NCBI RefSeq assembly: GCF_000828515.1
Contig: NZ_AP010872.1
Span: 1 to 32,500 of the forward strand
DNA: 32,500 bases
Direction of reading: 5' to 3'
DNA from: Candidatus Ishikawaella capsulata Mpkobe
Lineage (GTDB): Bacteria > Pseudomonadota > Gammaproteobacteria > Enterobacterales > Enterobacteriaceae
Shown piece after piece: positions 13,001-24,494 of this stretch. The translations under genes were made by a program, and so were the position numbers. Each line of letters starts with the position of its first letter. The stretch's first letter is position 1. The notes beneath the pieces were generated by a model. It saw only the letters and a list, made by a program, of their open reading frames with translations. It had not been told where the DNA came from and ran no database searches.

Positions 13001-13323
13001 AATTTCTCCAATATACCTCTTAGCTCATTATTTTCTAAATGAATAACCCCTATTTTTGCTATAATGACAAAATCCATAATCGGTAATTTGTACTGCATTT
13101 TTCTGAAAGTTTCTCGAGTTATGCGTTTAATCCTATTTCGGTCATGTGCAAATTTTATATTCTTTTTAGAAATAGCAAAACCTATACGCGGATATCTAAA
13201 TAAATTCTTACGACCAAAAATAGTAATATATTTACAACTAGCTCTTTTAGCCTCTTGAAATACAAAAGAGAAATCTGAAGCAGTAAGTAAACGCAACTCT
13301 TTCGAAAAATTTAACTTACCCAC
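12964..13323 (-). CDS. rnpA: Ribonuclease P protein component
   Basis: RnpA is the protein subunit of RNase P, which trims the 5' leader of pre-tRNAs with the catalytic RNA. It has 119 residues, the same as E. coli. The N-terminal FSKELRLLTASDFSFVF and the RNR motif within AHDRNRIKRITRETFR (RNR at 62-64) are typical. The start lies five bases beyond the rpmH stop, so the two genes are co-transcribed, the conserved bacterial arrangement. The gene for the RNA partner (rnpB) is not in the window. Confidence 0.95.
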   Translation of the reverse strand: MGKLNFSKELRLLTASDFSFVFQEAKRASCKYITIFGRKNLFRYPRIGFAISKKNIKFAHDRNRIKRITRETFRKMQYKLPIMDFVIIAKIGVIHLENNELRGILEKLWHYHRRLVRGL

Positions 13324-13328
13324 ACTAA

Positions 13329-13478
13329 TCAGTATTTTCTATCAGAAATAGTTAATCTCATCCTACCTTTTGCACGTCTCCTAGATAAAATCTGACGACC
13401 GTTTTTGCTTGCCATACGAGCCCGAAAACCATGAGCACGATTACGTTTAATTAAAGATGGTTGAAAAGTGCGTTTCAT
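13329..13478 (-). CDS. rpmH: 50S ribosomal protein L34
   Basis: A short open frame reads [20 protein letters not shown] and continues [20 protein letters not shown], then RLTISDRKY. It matches L34 throughout. It is 49 residues long against 46 in E. coli, and the extra residues form a short C-terminal tail (DRKY) after the point where E. coli ends in SK. L34 is a basic protein of the large ribosomal subunit. The gene heads the minus-strand operon and diverges from dnaA, the classic rpmH-dnaA arrangement. Confidence 0.96.
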   Translation of the reverse strand: MKRTFQPSLIKRNRAHGFRARMASKNGRQILSRRRAKGRMRLTISDRKY

Positions 13479-13555
13479 ATTAATTTCTGCCTAAAAAAAT
13501 TATTAGGTAAAACTATAAGTAATTATAGTACTTAATATATTATTAGATATATAGA

Positions 13556-13583
13556 ATTATATCATAATACAAATTATAGTCAA
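13556..13583 (-). promoter_or_regulatory. rpmH operon promoter
   Basis: On the minus strand TTGACT (13578-13583) and TATAAT (13556-13561) are separated by 16 bases, about 80 bases before the rpmH ATG. This is the best sigma-70 match in the rpmH-dnaA spacer. Confidence 0.7.
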
Positions 13584-13711
13584 TGCACTAATATACTTAC
13601 AATAATTAAAAATGTATTACATATATAAGAATATATTTTTAACAAAATATTTTGCACTACATTATGAATAATAAAAAAAGTTATTGGTTCACAAAAATAA
13701 TTAACATTTAA

Positions 13712-13738
13712 ACAAGATAATATCTTGTAGTGTATAAT
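13712..13738 (+). promoter_or_regulatory. Possible dnaA promoter with a palindrome at the -35 position
   Basis: TATAAT at 13733-13738 is the only good -10 hexamer in the dnaA leader, about 60 bases before the start codon. No -35 consensus lies at the proper distance. That place is instead taken by an inverted repeat ACAAGAT/ATCTTGT (13712-13728, three-base centre). It could be a regulator site or chance. I see no convincing DnaA box in the rpmH-dnaA spacer (13479-13796). Confidence 0.4.
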
Positions 13739-13796
13739 TTTTTTATTGCATTAATTTTGCATCAGATAATTTCTATAAAAACTAGTGGAGCATACC

Positions 13797-15197
13797 GTGG
13801 TATCTATTCTTTGGAAACAATGTCTTTATAGTTTGCAAACTACATTATCTAGTACTGAATTCAAAATGTGGATTCGTCCTCTTCAATCTAAATTTAAAGG
13901 CAATAGACTTACATTATATGCTCCTAACAGATTTATATTAGATTGGGTATTAAATAAATATGCTGACAATATTGACAAATTATTACATAATATTTGCAAA
14001 AAAAATGTTCCTTCCTTGCATTTTGAATTAAGCTCTTCTACAAATAGAATAAAAACTAAGCTTACTAAATCTTTAATAAATAATATTACAGTGCCAACTA
14101 ATTCCGAAAATATGCTAAATATTAGCAATAAACAAATATTTACCGATAATAAAAAAACAAACTTTTTTAATTCTAATTATAGCTCTAATTTTAATATTAG
14201 ATATACTTTTGATAGTTTTATTGATGGTAAAAGCAATAATTTAGCGTATCAAATAGCATTTGATATAGCTTATAATGTAAATCAACAGTATAATCCACTC
14301 TTTTTATATGGTAGTACTGGATTAGGCAAAACTCATTTATTACATGCTATTGGTAATATTATTAGTAAAAATACTGATAATAAAATAGTTTATGTAACTT
14401 CTGAAAGTTTTGTTCAACATATGGTAAAAGCAATACAGACCAATTCTATTGAAGCATTTAGAAAATATTATCGTTCTGTTAGTATACTTTTAATTGATGA
14501 TATCCAATATTTTACTAATAAAAAACGCTCTCAAGAAGAACTTTTACATACTATTAATTCATTATTAGAAGATAACAAACAAATTATTTTAACTTGTGAT
14601 CGTTATCCAAGAAAAATTTCTTGTATAGAAGATCGGTTAAAATCTCGTCTAGGATGGGGCCTTAGTGTAAAAATAGACTATCCTGAATTAGAAACTCGCA
14701 TGTCTATTATAACAAAAAAAGCAAAAGATAACAACATTCACTTATCACCAGAAGTAGTTTTATTTATTGCAAAATTTTTAAAATCTAATATTCGAGAACT
14801 CGAAGGAGCATTAAATAGAGTAATCGTCCATTCTAAATTTACAAGTTCTATCATTGATATAGATTTTATTGACAACATCCTTAAAGACCTTGTAACTTTA
14901 CAAAAAAAGAATATTGCAATAGATAACATAAAAAAAACAGTAGCTAAATATTATAATATAAAGATATTAGATCTTTTCTCCAAGAGACGTTCACATTTAA
15001 TTGTTCATCCACGGCACATGGCTATGGCAGTTACAAAAAAATTAACAAATTATACTTTATCGGAAATTGGCAGTATATTTGGGGGCAGAGATCATAGTAC
15101 TGTTATTCATGCTTGTCGTAAAATTGATCAATTAAAAAAAGAAAATCTTAGCATAAAAAAAGATTTTTTAAATATTATTGAAATACTATCTATATAA
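13797..15197 (+). CDS. dnaA: Chromosomal replication initiator protein DnaA
   Basis: DnaA is the AAA+ ATPase that binds and melts the origin. I start at GTG 13797, giving 466 residues (E. coli 467). GGAG at 13787-13790 is six bases upstream, and the resulting N-terminus (MVSILWKQC) aligns with the E. coli start; a GTG twelve bases earlier overlaps the ribosome binding site. Domain I includes FKMWIRPLQ. The Walker A motif GSTGLGKTH is at about 172-180 and the Walker B LLIDDIQ at about 231-237. The C-terminal helix-turn-helix signature GGRDHSTVIHACRKI is intact. Domain II (about 85-130) is rich in Asn, Lys and Ser. An intact dnaA is notable because several insect symbionts have lost it. Confidence 0.97.
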   Translation: MVSILWKQCLYSLQTTLSSTEFKMWIRPLQSKFKGNRLTLYAPNRFILDWVLNKYADNIDKLLHNICKKNVPSLHFELSSSTNRIKTKLTKSLINNITVPTNSENMLNISNKQIFTDNKKTNFFNSNYSSNFNIRYTFDSFIDGKSNNLAYQIAFDIAYNVNQQYNPLFLYGSTGLGKTHLLHAIGNIISKNTDNKIVYVTSESFVQHMVKAIQTNSIEAFRKYYRSVSILLIDDIQYFTNKKRSQEELLHTINSLLEDNKQIILTCDRYPRKISCIEDRLKSRLGWGLSVKIDYPELETRMSIITKKAKDNNIHLSPEVVLFIAKFLKSNIRELEGALNRVIVHSKFTSSIIDIDFIDNILKDLVTLQKKNIAIDNIKKTVAKYYNIKILDLFSKRRSHLIVHPRHMAMAVTKKLTNYTLSEIGSIFGGRDHSTVIHACRKIDQLKKENLSIKKDFLNIIEILSI

Positions 15198-15201
15198 CCT
15201 T

Positions 15202-16302
15202 ATGAAATTCATTATAGAACGTGAAATTTTACTTAAATCATTACAGCAAATAAGTATCTTATTGAGTAGTAATCCACCATTAGCTATACTGAATCACTTA
15301 TTGCTTAAGATAAATAACGATATTCTAGTGATGGTAACTACTAATTTAGATATGGAAATAGTAACCAATATACATCTTAAAAAAAATTATAATTTTTCCC
15401 CAATAACAATTCCAGCACGTAAATTACTGTATATTTGTCGAAATCTTCCTGCAGGTGCCGAAATTTCTATTTGTTTAGATAATAACAAAGTATTAGTCTC
15501 TTCAGAACATAGCAAATTTTCATTATCTACATTACCTGCAACTGATTTTCCCGTTTTGAGTGATTGGCAATGTATCATAAAGTTTAAATTACCTCAGATA
15601 ATTATGAAAAATCTTCTTGAATACACCCAATTTTGTATGGCTTATCAAGATGCACGTCATTATTTAAATGGCATCTTGTTTAAGATTACAGCAAATAAAA
15701 TACACACAGTGGCAACAGATGGTCATCGCTTAGCAACCTATACAGTACCTATTAATCATACTTTACCAAATTATTCAATCATTATACCTCGTAAATTTAT
15801 AACCGAAATTTTGCGCATGATAGATAGAAAAGAAAATGAAATTTTACTACGCATTGGAAAAGATAAAATATGTATAGGTGTAAACAATTTAAGTTTTACT
15901 TCCAATTTAATAGATGGTTGTTTTCCAGATTATCTTTCTGTTTTTCCCAAAAATCCTGATAAGATATTAGAAGCAGAATCTGATATACTGAAACAATCAC
16001 TTATTAGAGTTACTATTATAGCTAATAAACAATTACCTAGCGTTTATTTGTATATTACTAAAAATAAATTACGAATAACTTGTAATAATGTAGATCATGA
16101 TTCAGCAGAAGAAACATTAGATATAATATATGATGGAGATGATTTAGATATTGTTTTTAATGCTAATTATATTATAGATATTCTAAATGTTCTAAAAGGT
16201 AAGAAAGTTCGTTTTTTGCTAACCAATGCTGCTTCAAGTGTGCAAATTGAGGATACAGAAAATAACTTTGCAAGTTATTTAATAATGCCTATTAGATTAT
16301 AG
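15202..16302 (+). CDS. dnaN: DNA polymerase III sliding clamp, beta subunit
   Basis: The clamp is a ring-shaped dimer that tethers polymerase III to DNA. I start at ATG 15202 (366 residues, exactly the E. coli length), which gives MKFIIEREILLKSLQQIS. An in-frame ATG 24 bases earlier would overlap the end of dnaA and add non-homologous residues. The conserved segments ATDGHRLATY, RFPDY-like CFPDYLSVFPKNPDK and the C-terminal LIMPIRL, part of the partner-binding cleft, are present. It lies four bases after dnaA. recF, the usual next gene, is missing. Confidence 0.97.
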   Translation: MKFIIEREILLKSLQQISILLSSNPPLAILNHLLLKINNDILVMVTTNLDMEIVTNIHLKKNYNFSPITIPARKLLYICRNLPAGAEISICLDNNKVLVSSEHSKFSLSTLPATDFPVLSDWQCIIKFKLPQIIMKNLLEYTQFCMAYQDARHYLNGILFKITANKIHTVATDGHRLATYTVPINHTLPNYSIIIPRKFITEILRMIDRKENEILLRIGKDKICIGVNNLSFTSNLIDGCFPDYLSVFPKNPDKILEAESDILKQSLIRVTIIANKQLPSVYLYITKNKLRITCNNVDHDSAEETLDIIYDGDDLDIVFNANYIIDILNVLKGKKVRFLLTNAASSVQIEDTENNFASYLIMPIRL

Positions 16303-16429
16303 ATATAAATATATTTATATTTAATAATATATACTTAAATGAGAATTAATTAATATGTAATTAAAATGAAATAATTCAGTATAGTGATTATTTCTCTAAT
16401 ATATTTTGAACCGTTGATCAAAATCATGA

Positions 16430-16463
16430 ATATTAAGATTAAAAATCAATTTAATCTTAATAT
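16430..16463. repeat. 14-bp perfect inverted repeat upstream of gyrB
   Basis: ATATTAAGATTAAA (16430-16443) and its exact reverse complement (16450-16463) are separated by six bases and end 19 bases before the gyrB ATG. No T-run follows on the plus strand, so it is not a standard terminator for dnaN. It could form a hairpin in the gyrB leader RNA, a cruciform in DNA, or an operator. Confidence 0.85.
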
Positions 16464-16482
16464 AAAATAAGTGGGATAGTAG

Positions 16483-18900
<2,418 letters not shown>

Positions 18901-19157
18901 TGTTATCAATGAGATATGATTTCTTCTACTTTAAGCAAAATATCTAAAACATGAATAGTTTAATATATGCCAGTCATATTATGACTCATATGTTGTATAT
19001 AAATAATTAGTATTTATATTAATTAAATTAGTAGATATTGATCTTTGTTGCAAATTTTATATTTATAAAGTATCAAGATATTTTAATCAACTTACAGAAA
19101 TATTTTACTAATTTAATATTATTAACATATATAATAAATATAAAAATTGGATTTTTT
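18901..19157. other. Intergenic region gyrB-dnaT
   Basis: A 257-base AT-rich spacer with no gene. A near-palindrome AGTCATA-T-TATGACT lies at 18972-18986. No strong promoter for dnaT could be picked. An open frame extending dnaT 40 residues upstream has no resemblance to DnaT and is not used. Confidence 0.4.
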
Positions 19158-19703
19158 ATGTCAGTTAATATTCAAAATACTACAATAATTTCTTTAAAAA
19201 AGTTCTGTCAAAATCCACTGAGATTTCTATACAATGCAGATAACAGTATAATAGCTGTATGCGAAAATGATATTACAATTTTTTATGCCATAACTCCAAA
19301 AAAATTGACAGAAATTTTGGAAATAAAAACAACATATAAAAAAGCAAATTCTATATCATTAGATAATAAATTTAATAATCTATTAGTATCAAAACGACTA
19401 ACAGTACCATTAGGAAAATTTGCTATGTATAAAGATTGGCAGCCGGATGAAGATTTACAGCACTGTGCCGCTATCTGGGGGATAGCACTTTATGAACCTA
19501 TCACTGCAGCTGAATTAGCAGCTTTTGTGGATTATTGGAAAGCGGAAGGAAAATTATTTCATCATATACAGTGGCAACAGAAATTAGTTCGTAGTGTATA
19601 TAGAAAACGATCATTAAAAAAGAAATATCATAAAGATAAAAGTCATTTAACAGATACTTTAATTAGAGATTTTAATATTCCATATGGTTTTCGAGGTGAA
19701 TAA
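19158..19703 (+). CDS. dnaT: Primosomal protein DnaT (protein i)
   Basis: DnaT works with PriA, PriB and DnaC to load DnaB helicase at stalled forks. The 181-residue product (E. coli 179) begins MSVNIQNTTIISLKKF. It carries the diagnostic stretches ITIFYAITPKKLTEIL (N-terminal domain), VPLGKFAMYKDWQPDED (about 88-104) and AAELAAFVDYWKAEGKLFHH. It ends with the family's PxGFRG-type tail (PYGFRGE). An upstream ATG at 19038 would add 40 hydrophobic, non-homologous residues and is not supported. The stop overlaps the dnaC start (TAATG). In E. coli dnaT-dnaC lie far from gyrB, so the pair has moved here. Confidence 0.93.
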   Translation: MSVNIQNTTIISLKKFCQNPLRFLYNADNSIIAVCENDITIFYAITPKKLTEILEIKTTYKKANSISLDNKFNNLLVSKRLTVPLGKFAMYKDWQPDEDLQHCAAIWGIALYEPITAAELAAFVDYWKAEGKLFHHIQWQQKLVRSVYRKRSLKKKYHKDKSHLTDTLIRDFNIPYGFRGE

Positions 19704-20443
19704 TGAAAACAATAAATGATTTGTTAATTCGCTTAAAAAAAATTATGCCTCCTCATATTACACCAAAATTTACTTGTGCTAAAGATTTATTAACATGGAA
19801 TCAGAAACAGGGAATATTATATTCACAATCTATTTTACAAGAAAATCAGGCAATGAAAATGCAGCGTATTATGGGACGTTCAGGTATTCGAGAATTACAT
19901 ATGAACTGCTCATTTGATAATTATCATATTGAAAATTCAGGTCAATATAAAGCTCTACAGATGGCACGTCAATATTCAGAACAATTTGAAACCAACATTG
20001 GTAGTTTTGTATTCTCAGGACGTCCAGGTACAGGAAAAAATCATTTAGCAGCAGCTATTGGTACAGATTTAATTATGAAGGGCAAAACTGTTATCATTGT
20101 GACTGTAGCAGATTTAATGTCTAATATGAAAGATACATTCAATAATACCAACAATCTAACTGAAGAAAGATTATTAAATGATTTTAGTAAGGTAGATTTA
20201 TTAGTGATTGATGAAATAGGTATACAGACTGAATCTCGTTATGAAAAAGTAATTATTAATCAAATAGTAGATAGAAGATCTTCTTCTAAAAGACCTACAG
20301 GTATGCTTTCTAATCTTGATTATTCGGGTATGAGTATTTTATTAGGTGAAAGAGTAATGGATCGTATGCGTTTAGGAAATAGCATATGGGTGCGTTTTAA
20401 TTGGGATAGTTATCGTAGTCGTATATTAGGTAACGAACATTAA
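19703..20443 (+). CDS. dnaC: DNA replication protein DnaC, helicase loader
   Basis: DnaC is the AAA+ loader that opens and places the DnaB hexamer on single-stranded DNA. It has 246 residues (E. coli 245). The N-terminal DnaB-binding part includes MKMQRIMGRSGIRELH. The Walker A motif GRPGTGKNH is at 106-114 and Walker B LLVIDEIG at 166-173, followed by KVIINQIVDRRSSSKRPTGM and the arginine-finger region GERVMDRMRLG. It shares one base with dnaT, so translation is coupled. Its presence implies the E. coli-style DnaC-dependent loading route. Confidence 0.96.
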   Translation: MKTINDLLIRLKKIMPPHITPKFTCAKDLLTWNQKQGILYSQSILQENQAMKMQRIMGRSGIRELHMNCSFDNYHIENSGQYKALQMARQYSEQFETNIGSFVFSGRPGTGKNHLAAAIGTDLIMKGKTVIIVTVADLMSNMKDTFNNTNNLTEERLLNDFSKVDLLVIDEIGIQTESRYEKVIINQIVDRRSSSKRPTGMLSNLDYSGMSILLGERVMDRMRLGNSIWVRFNWDSYRSRILGNEH

Positions 20444-20552
20444 AGATATCTATATATAATAAATATGATGGTTCATCTGATTACAAATTAATAAGTTAAT
20501 TGATGAATTTTGCAAACAGATATATTAAAACTAAATAAGTTATTAGAAGAAT

Positions 20553-21521
20553 ATGTTTAATACTAATACTTTTCAAGGTTTGTTAATGAAATTACAACAT
20601 TACTGGTCTTCTCAAGGTTGTACTATTATTCAATCAATAGATACAGAAGTGGGAGCAGCTACTTCGCATCCTATGACTTGTTTATGGGCATTAGGACCAG
20701 AACCTATTTCACTGGCTTATATACAAGCTTCTCGTCGTCCTACTGATGGCAGATATGGTAATAATCCTAATCGTTTACAACATTATTACCAATTTCAAGT
20801 AACTCTTAAACCATCTCCGATTAATATTCAAGATATGTATTTACAGTCTCTAAAATATTTAAATATAGATTTAACAATACATGATATCCGGTTTGTAGAG
20901 GATGACTGGGAAAATCCTACATTAGGTGCCTGGGGTTTAGGTTGGGAAATCTGGCTAGATGGTATGGAAATAACCCAATTAACGTACTTTCAACAAATAG
21001 CTGGAATTGACTGCAGACCAGTTACCGGTGAAATTACTTATGGTTTAGAACGTTTAGCTATGTACATACAAGGAGTAGATAACATATATGATTTAGTATG
21101 GAGTAATGGTCCTCAAGGGAAAATTACCTACGGTGATCTATTCTATGAAAATGAAATACAGCAGTCGGCTTATAATTTCCAATATGCTGATACTAGTTTT
21201 CTTTTGTATTGTTTTGATCATTATGAGAAAGAAATTAATAAATTATTAAAATTAAATAATCCTCTTATTTTTCCCGCTTATGAGCATATTTTAAAAGCCA
21301 CACACATGTTCAATATTTTAGATGCTAGAAAAGCAATATCTGTTACTGAGCGTCAAAATTATATTACCAGGATTCGCACTTTAACCAAATCTATTGGCCA
21401 AGCTTATTACAATTATCGTAATATCATAGGTTTTCCTAGATATAATGAACTTAATAACAACACCAGCTATGATAAAAAAAACATTCCTAATGGAATTGGG
21501 GACAGAAGAGTTACCACCTAA
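20553..21521 (+). CDS. glyQ: Glycyl-tRNA synthetase alpha subunit
   Basis: GlyQ is the catalytic class II core of the alpha2beta2 glycyl-tRNA synthetase. It aligns with E. coli GlyQ (303 residues) from [18 protein letters not shown] through [38 protein letters not shown] and [16 protein letters not shown]. The open frame continues to 322 residues. After the family's usual end near IGFPRYN about 19 extra residues follow, because the ancestral stop is gone. The last 53 bases overlap the glyS start in another frame. Either the protein truly has a tail, or a small frameshift or sequence error lies near 21445-21470. Confidence 0.95.
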   Translation: MFNTNTFQGLLMKLQHYWSSQGCTIIQSIDTEVGAATSHPMTCLWALGPEPISLAYIQASRRPTDGRYGNNPNRLQHYYQFQVTLKPSPINIQDMYLQSLKYLNIDLTIHDIRFVEDDWENPTLGAWGLGWEIWLDGMEITQLTYFQQIAGIDCRPVTGEITYGLERLAMYIQGVDNIYDLVWSNGPQGKITYGDLFYENEIQQSAYNFQYADTSFLLYCFDHYEKEINKLLKLNNPLIFPAYEHILKATHMFNILDARKAISVTERQNYITRIRTLTKSIGQAYYNYRNIIGFPRYNELNNNTSYDKKNIPNGIGDRRVTT

Positions 21522-23538
21522 AATATTGCGCAATATAGGGGAAAATTTAACTCATCTATTTACTCAAGAATTAAATAACGCTAAATGTAATTATGAACAA
21601 ATTCAATGGTTTGCTACTCCTCGAAGAGTAGCTATTAAAATAATTAATTTATCTCTTTTACAAGAAAATATTAATATAAAAAAATATGGACCACTTATTG
21701 TAACTGCTTTCGATCAAGATGGCAAAATAACTGAAGCAGCAAAGAAATGGGCATTGAGTAATAATATTAATATTAGTCAAGCCACAAGAATACAAACTAA
21801 TAAAGGTGAACGACTGGTATATTATAAGAATATACAAGGTAGACATGTAAAAGAGATCTTACCGACAATTGTGTGCAATACTATAAAAAAAATTTCTGTA
21901 CCTAAATTAATGCGTTGGGGCAATAGTAGTATATATTTTGTTCGTCCTGTACACACGATCACTTTAATGTTAGGTAGAGAAATAATTGAAACAACTATAT
22001 TAGGTCTACCTTCAAATCGCATTATATTAGGACACAGATTCATGGGTGAGTCTAAATTAATACTGGATGATGCTGATCAATATCCTAATATATTATATGA
22101 ACGTGGTAAAGTAATAGCTGATTATTATCTACGTAAAAATCTAATACGAAACCAAGCTGAAATAGAAGCTAAACGTTTAGGTGGTGTCTTAAAGTTAACA
22201 GATGAGTTATTAGAAGAAGTAACTTCTTTAGTAGAATGGCCTGTTATTTTGACTGCTAAATTCGAAAAAAGATTTCTTAATATTCCTGTAGAAGTGTTAA
22301 TTCATACTTTACAAGATAAACAAAAATATTTCCCATTATATGATACTAATGGTCAAATACTACCATACTTTATTTTTGTTACTAATATAGAATCCCTTGA
22401 GCCTGATAAAATTATTTTAGGAAATGAAAAAGTTATACGTCCTCGTCTTGTCGATGCTGAATATTTTCTAAAAATAGATAGGCAACAATCTTTAGAAGAA
22501 CGGTTACCTGATCTTAAAAAAATAATTTTTCATAAAAAATTAGGTACTTTATTTGAGAAAACTCAACGTCTTAAAATATTAGCAGAATGGATAGCTAGTA
22601 AAATTGGTTGTGATATACCTCAATCTATACGTGCTGCTTTGCTTTCGAAGTGTGATTTAATAACCAATATGGTACTTGAGTTTCCTGAAACTCAGGGGAT
22701 TATGGGTATGTATTATGCTCGTTATAGTAACGAATTAGAAGAAGTAGCAATAGCTTTAAAAGAACAATACTACCCTAGATTTGCAGGGGATAAAATTCCT
22801 TCTAACTTAATTTCTTGTAGCCTAGCTATTGCAGATAAATTAGATACTATAGTAGGCATTTTAGGTATTTCTCAATATCCTAAAGGAGATAAGGATCCTT
22901 TTGCATTACGACGTAATGCTATAGGAATTTTGCGCATCATTATAGAAAACAAACTATCTATTGATCTAAAAATATTGATCAATAAAATAATTATTTTATA
23001 TGATAAACATATCACTAACAATAAAGTTATTGATGAAGTTATTGATTTTATATTCGGACGTTTTCTTAATTGGTATCAAGAAAAAGGTTATAGTAACAAT
23101 GTTATCCATGCGGTTTTAGCAATACTTCCTACTTGTCCATTAGATTTTGATGCTCGTGTAAGAGCTGTTAGTTATTTTCTTACTTTAGAGGAATCATTTA
23201 TTTTACTATCTTTAAATAAACGTATTTCCAATATTTTGTCGAAGACAACTGATAAGTTGAATAAAAATATAAATGTTTATTTATTACAAGAATCAGAAGA
23301 AATTCTCTTAAATAATCTCTTAAATAAGATACAGACAAAACTAGAATCATATTGCATAAATAAACAGTATCAAGAAGCTTTAATTGAATTAACTAGTTTA
23401 AATAAACCAATAGATAATTTTTTTAAAACAGTAAGAATTAATACATCTAATAAGTTATTACGTCTTAATCGTTTAACTTTACTTACTAAAGTACAAGAAC
23501 TTTTTTTAAAAGTAGCAGATATTTCTTTATTATACTAA
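21469..23538 (+). CDS. glyS: Glycyl-tRNA synthetase beta subunit
   Basis: GlyS is the tRNA-binding partner of GlyQ. I start at ATG 21469, giving 689 residues, the E. coli length, and the conserved N-terminus [20 protein letters not shown]. An in-frame ATG at 21445 would add eight residues. Hallmarks are VQWFATPRR-like [63 protein letters not shown] and the C-terminal [25 protein letters not shown]. It is probably translated together with glyQ, with which it overlaps. Confidence 0.96.
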   Translation: MIKKTFLMELGTEELPPKILRNIGENLTHLFTQELNNAKCNYEQIQWFATPRRVAIKIINLSLLQENINIKKYGPLIVTAFDQDGKITEAAKKWALSNNINISQATRIQTNKGERLVYYKNIQGRHVKEILPTIVCNTIKKISVPKLMRWGNSSIYFVRPVHTITLMLGREIIETTILGLPSNRIILGHRFMGESKLILDDADQYPNILYERGKVIADYYLRKNLIRNQAEIEAKRLGGVLKLTDELLEEVTSLVEWPVILTAKFEKRFLNIPVEVLIHTLQDKQKYFPLYDTNGQILPYFIFVTNIESLEPDKIILGNEKVIRPRLVDAEYFLKIDRQQSLEERLPDLKKIIFHKKLGTLFEKTQRLKILAEWIASKIGCDIPQSIRAALLSKCDLITNMVLEFPETQGIMGMYYARYSNELEEVAIALKEQYYPRFAGDKIPSNLISCSLAIADKLDTIVGILGISQYPKGDKDPFALRRNAIGILRIIIENKLSIDLKILINKIIILYDKHITNNKVIDEVIDFIFGRFLNWYQEKGYSNNVIHAVLAILPTCPLDFDARVRAVSYFLTLEESFILLSLNKRISNILSKTTDKLNKNINVYLLQESEEILLNNLLNKIQTKLESYCINKQYQEALIELTSLNKPIDNFFKTVRINTSNKLLRLNRLTLLTKVQELFLKVADISLLY

Positions 23539-23603
23539 TTATGATCAAATTGAGATTTTTAATAATTTTATTTAAAAATAATAATTAAAGGAAGCATATA
23601 TAA

Positions 23604-24413
23604 TTGAATCATACTAATAATATATCTGTTATTTATAAAGAACAGATTTGGAACAGAAGAAATTTAAAAAAATCGGTAAGTGATTGGTTAGCAGATGAAA
23701 TGCCAGTTGCCCTAGTTTATAATGGAGTAGCTCATACTGTTATAATGGTTTTGCCAAAAGATTTAAAAAATCTAGCAATAGGTTTTTCATTATCAGAAGG
23801 TATCATTGAAATACCTCAAGATATTTACGATATTGAAATATTATTTCACGATAATGGAATTGAAATACGAATAGAAATTTCTAGCCGACGATTTTTGATA
23901 TTACAAAACAGAAGACGTACAATGATTGGACGCACTAGTTGTGGTATATGTGGTATAGAAAAACTAGAACATTTTAATCAACGTCTTAAACCATTATCTT
24001 TTAACGTAACTTTTAATTTAGAAAATTTAGACCTAGCATTAGATGAAATTAAAATATTTCAACCTATTGGCATATTAAGTGGATGTACACACATAGCTGC
24101 TTGGATATTGCTAGATGGATCTATATTATCAGCATTTGAAGATGTGGGTAGACATGTTGCTATTGATAAATTATTAGGTTACCGTAGTCAGCAATCTAAA
24201 TTACTTTGGCAACAAGGTGCTATATTAATTTCTAGTAGAGCGAGTTATGAGATAGTACAAAAATCTATTATTTGTGGAGTGGAAATTCTATTCACTATTT
24301 CGGCGGCAACTCGTATGGCTGTAAAACTCGCTAAACAATATAATCTAACTTTAGTAGGTTTTAATAAAATAGGATTTTCTACGATATATACTCATCCTAA
24401 TAGACTAATATAA
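23604..24413 (+). CDS. fdhD: Formate dehydrogenase accessory sulfurtransferase FdhD
   Basis: FdhD passes sulfur from IscS to the molybdenum cofactor, which activates formate dehydrogenases. The product has 269 residues with a TTG start at 23604 (AAAGGAAG upstream); E. coli has 277. The active-site pair is Cys113 and Cys116 in RTSCGICGIEK. Other family segments are PVALVYNG, LAIGFSLSEGII, GCTHIAAWILLDG, FEDVGRHVAIDKLLG, LISSRASYEIVQKS and GVEILFTISAATRMA. It is intact and not decaying. In E. coli it lies beside fdoGHI-fdhE and not far from sodA. Here no formate dehydrogenase gene is adjacent, so its client is unknown from this window. Confidence 0.94.
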   Translation: MNHTNNISVIYKEQIWNRRNLKKSVSDWLADEMPVALVYNGVAHTVIMVLPKDLKNLAIGFSLSEGIIEIPQDIYDIEILFHDNGIEIRIEISSRRFLILQNRRRTMIGRTSCGICGIEKLEHFNQRLKPLSFNVTFNLENLDLALDEIKIFQPIGILSGCTHIAAWILLDGSILSAFEDVGRHVAIDKLLGYRSQQSKLLWQQGAILISSRASYEIVQKSIICGVEILFTISAATRMAVKLAKQYNLTLVGFNKIGFSTIYTHPNRLI

Positions 24414-24494
24414 TTTAGTTCTCCTAATCTAATTAAGAACTTATATATTCTAAACTAATCAAAATATTATTTTAATAAAAATAGAGAGATTAAC

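Noticed and set aside
13681-13700. DnaA box near TTATTGGTTCACAAA
   Set aside because: Too many mismatches to the TTATCCACA consensus to be credible.
19038-19157. Hydrophobic 40-residue N-terminal extension of DnaT, possibly a membrane anchor
   Set aside because: It has no counterpart in DnaT proteins and is made of AT-rich spacer sequence; ATG 19158 gives the conserved N-terminus.
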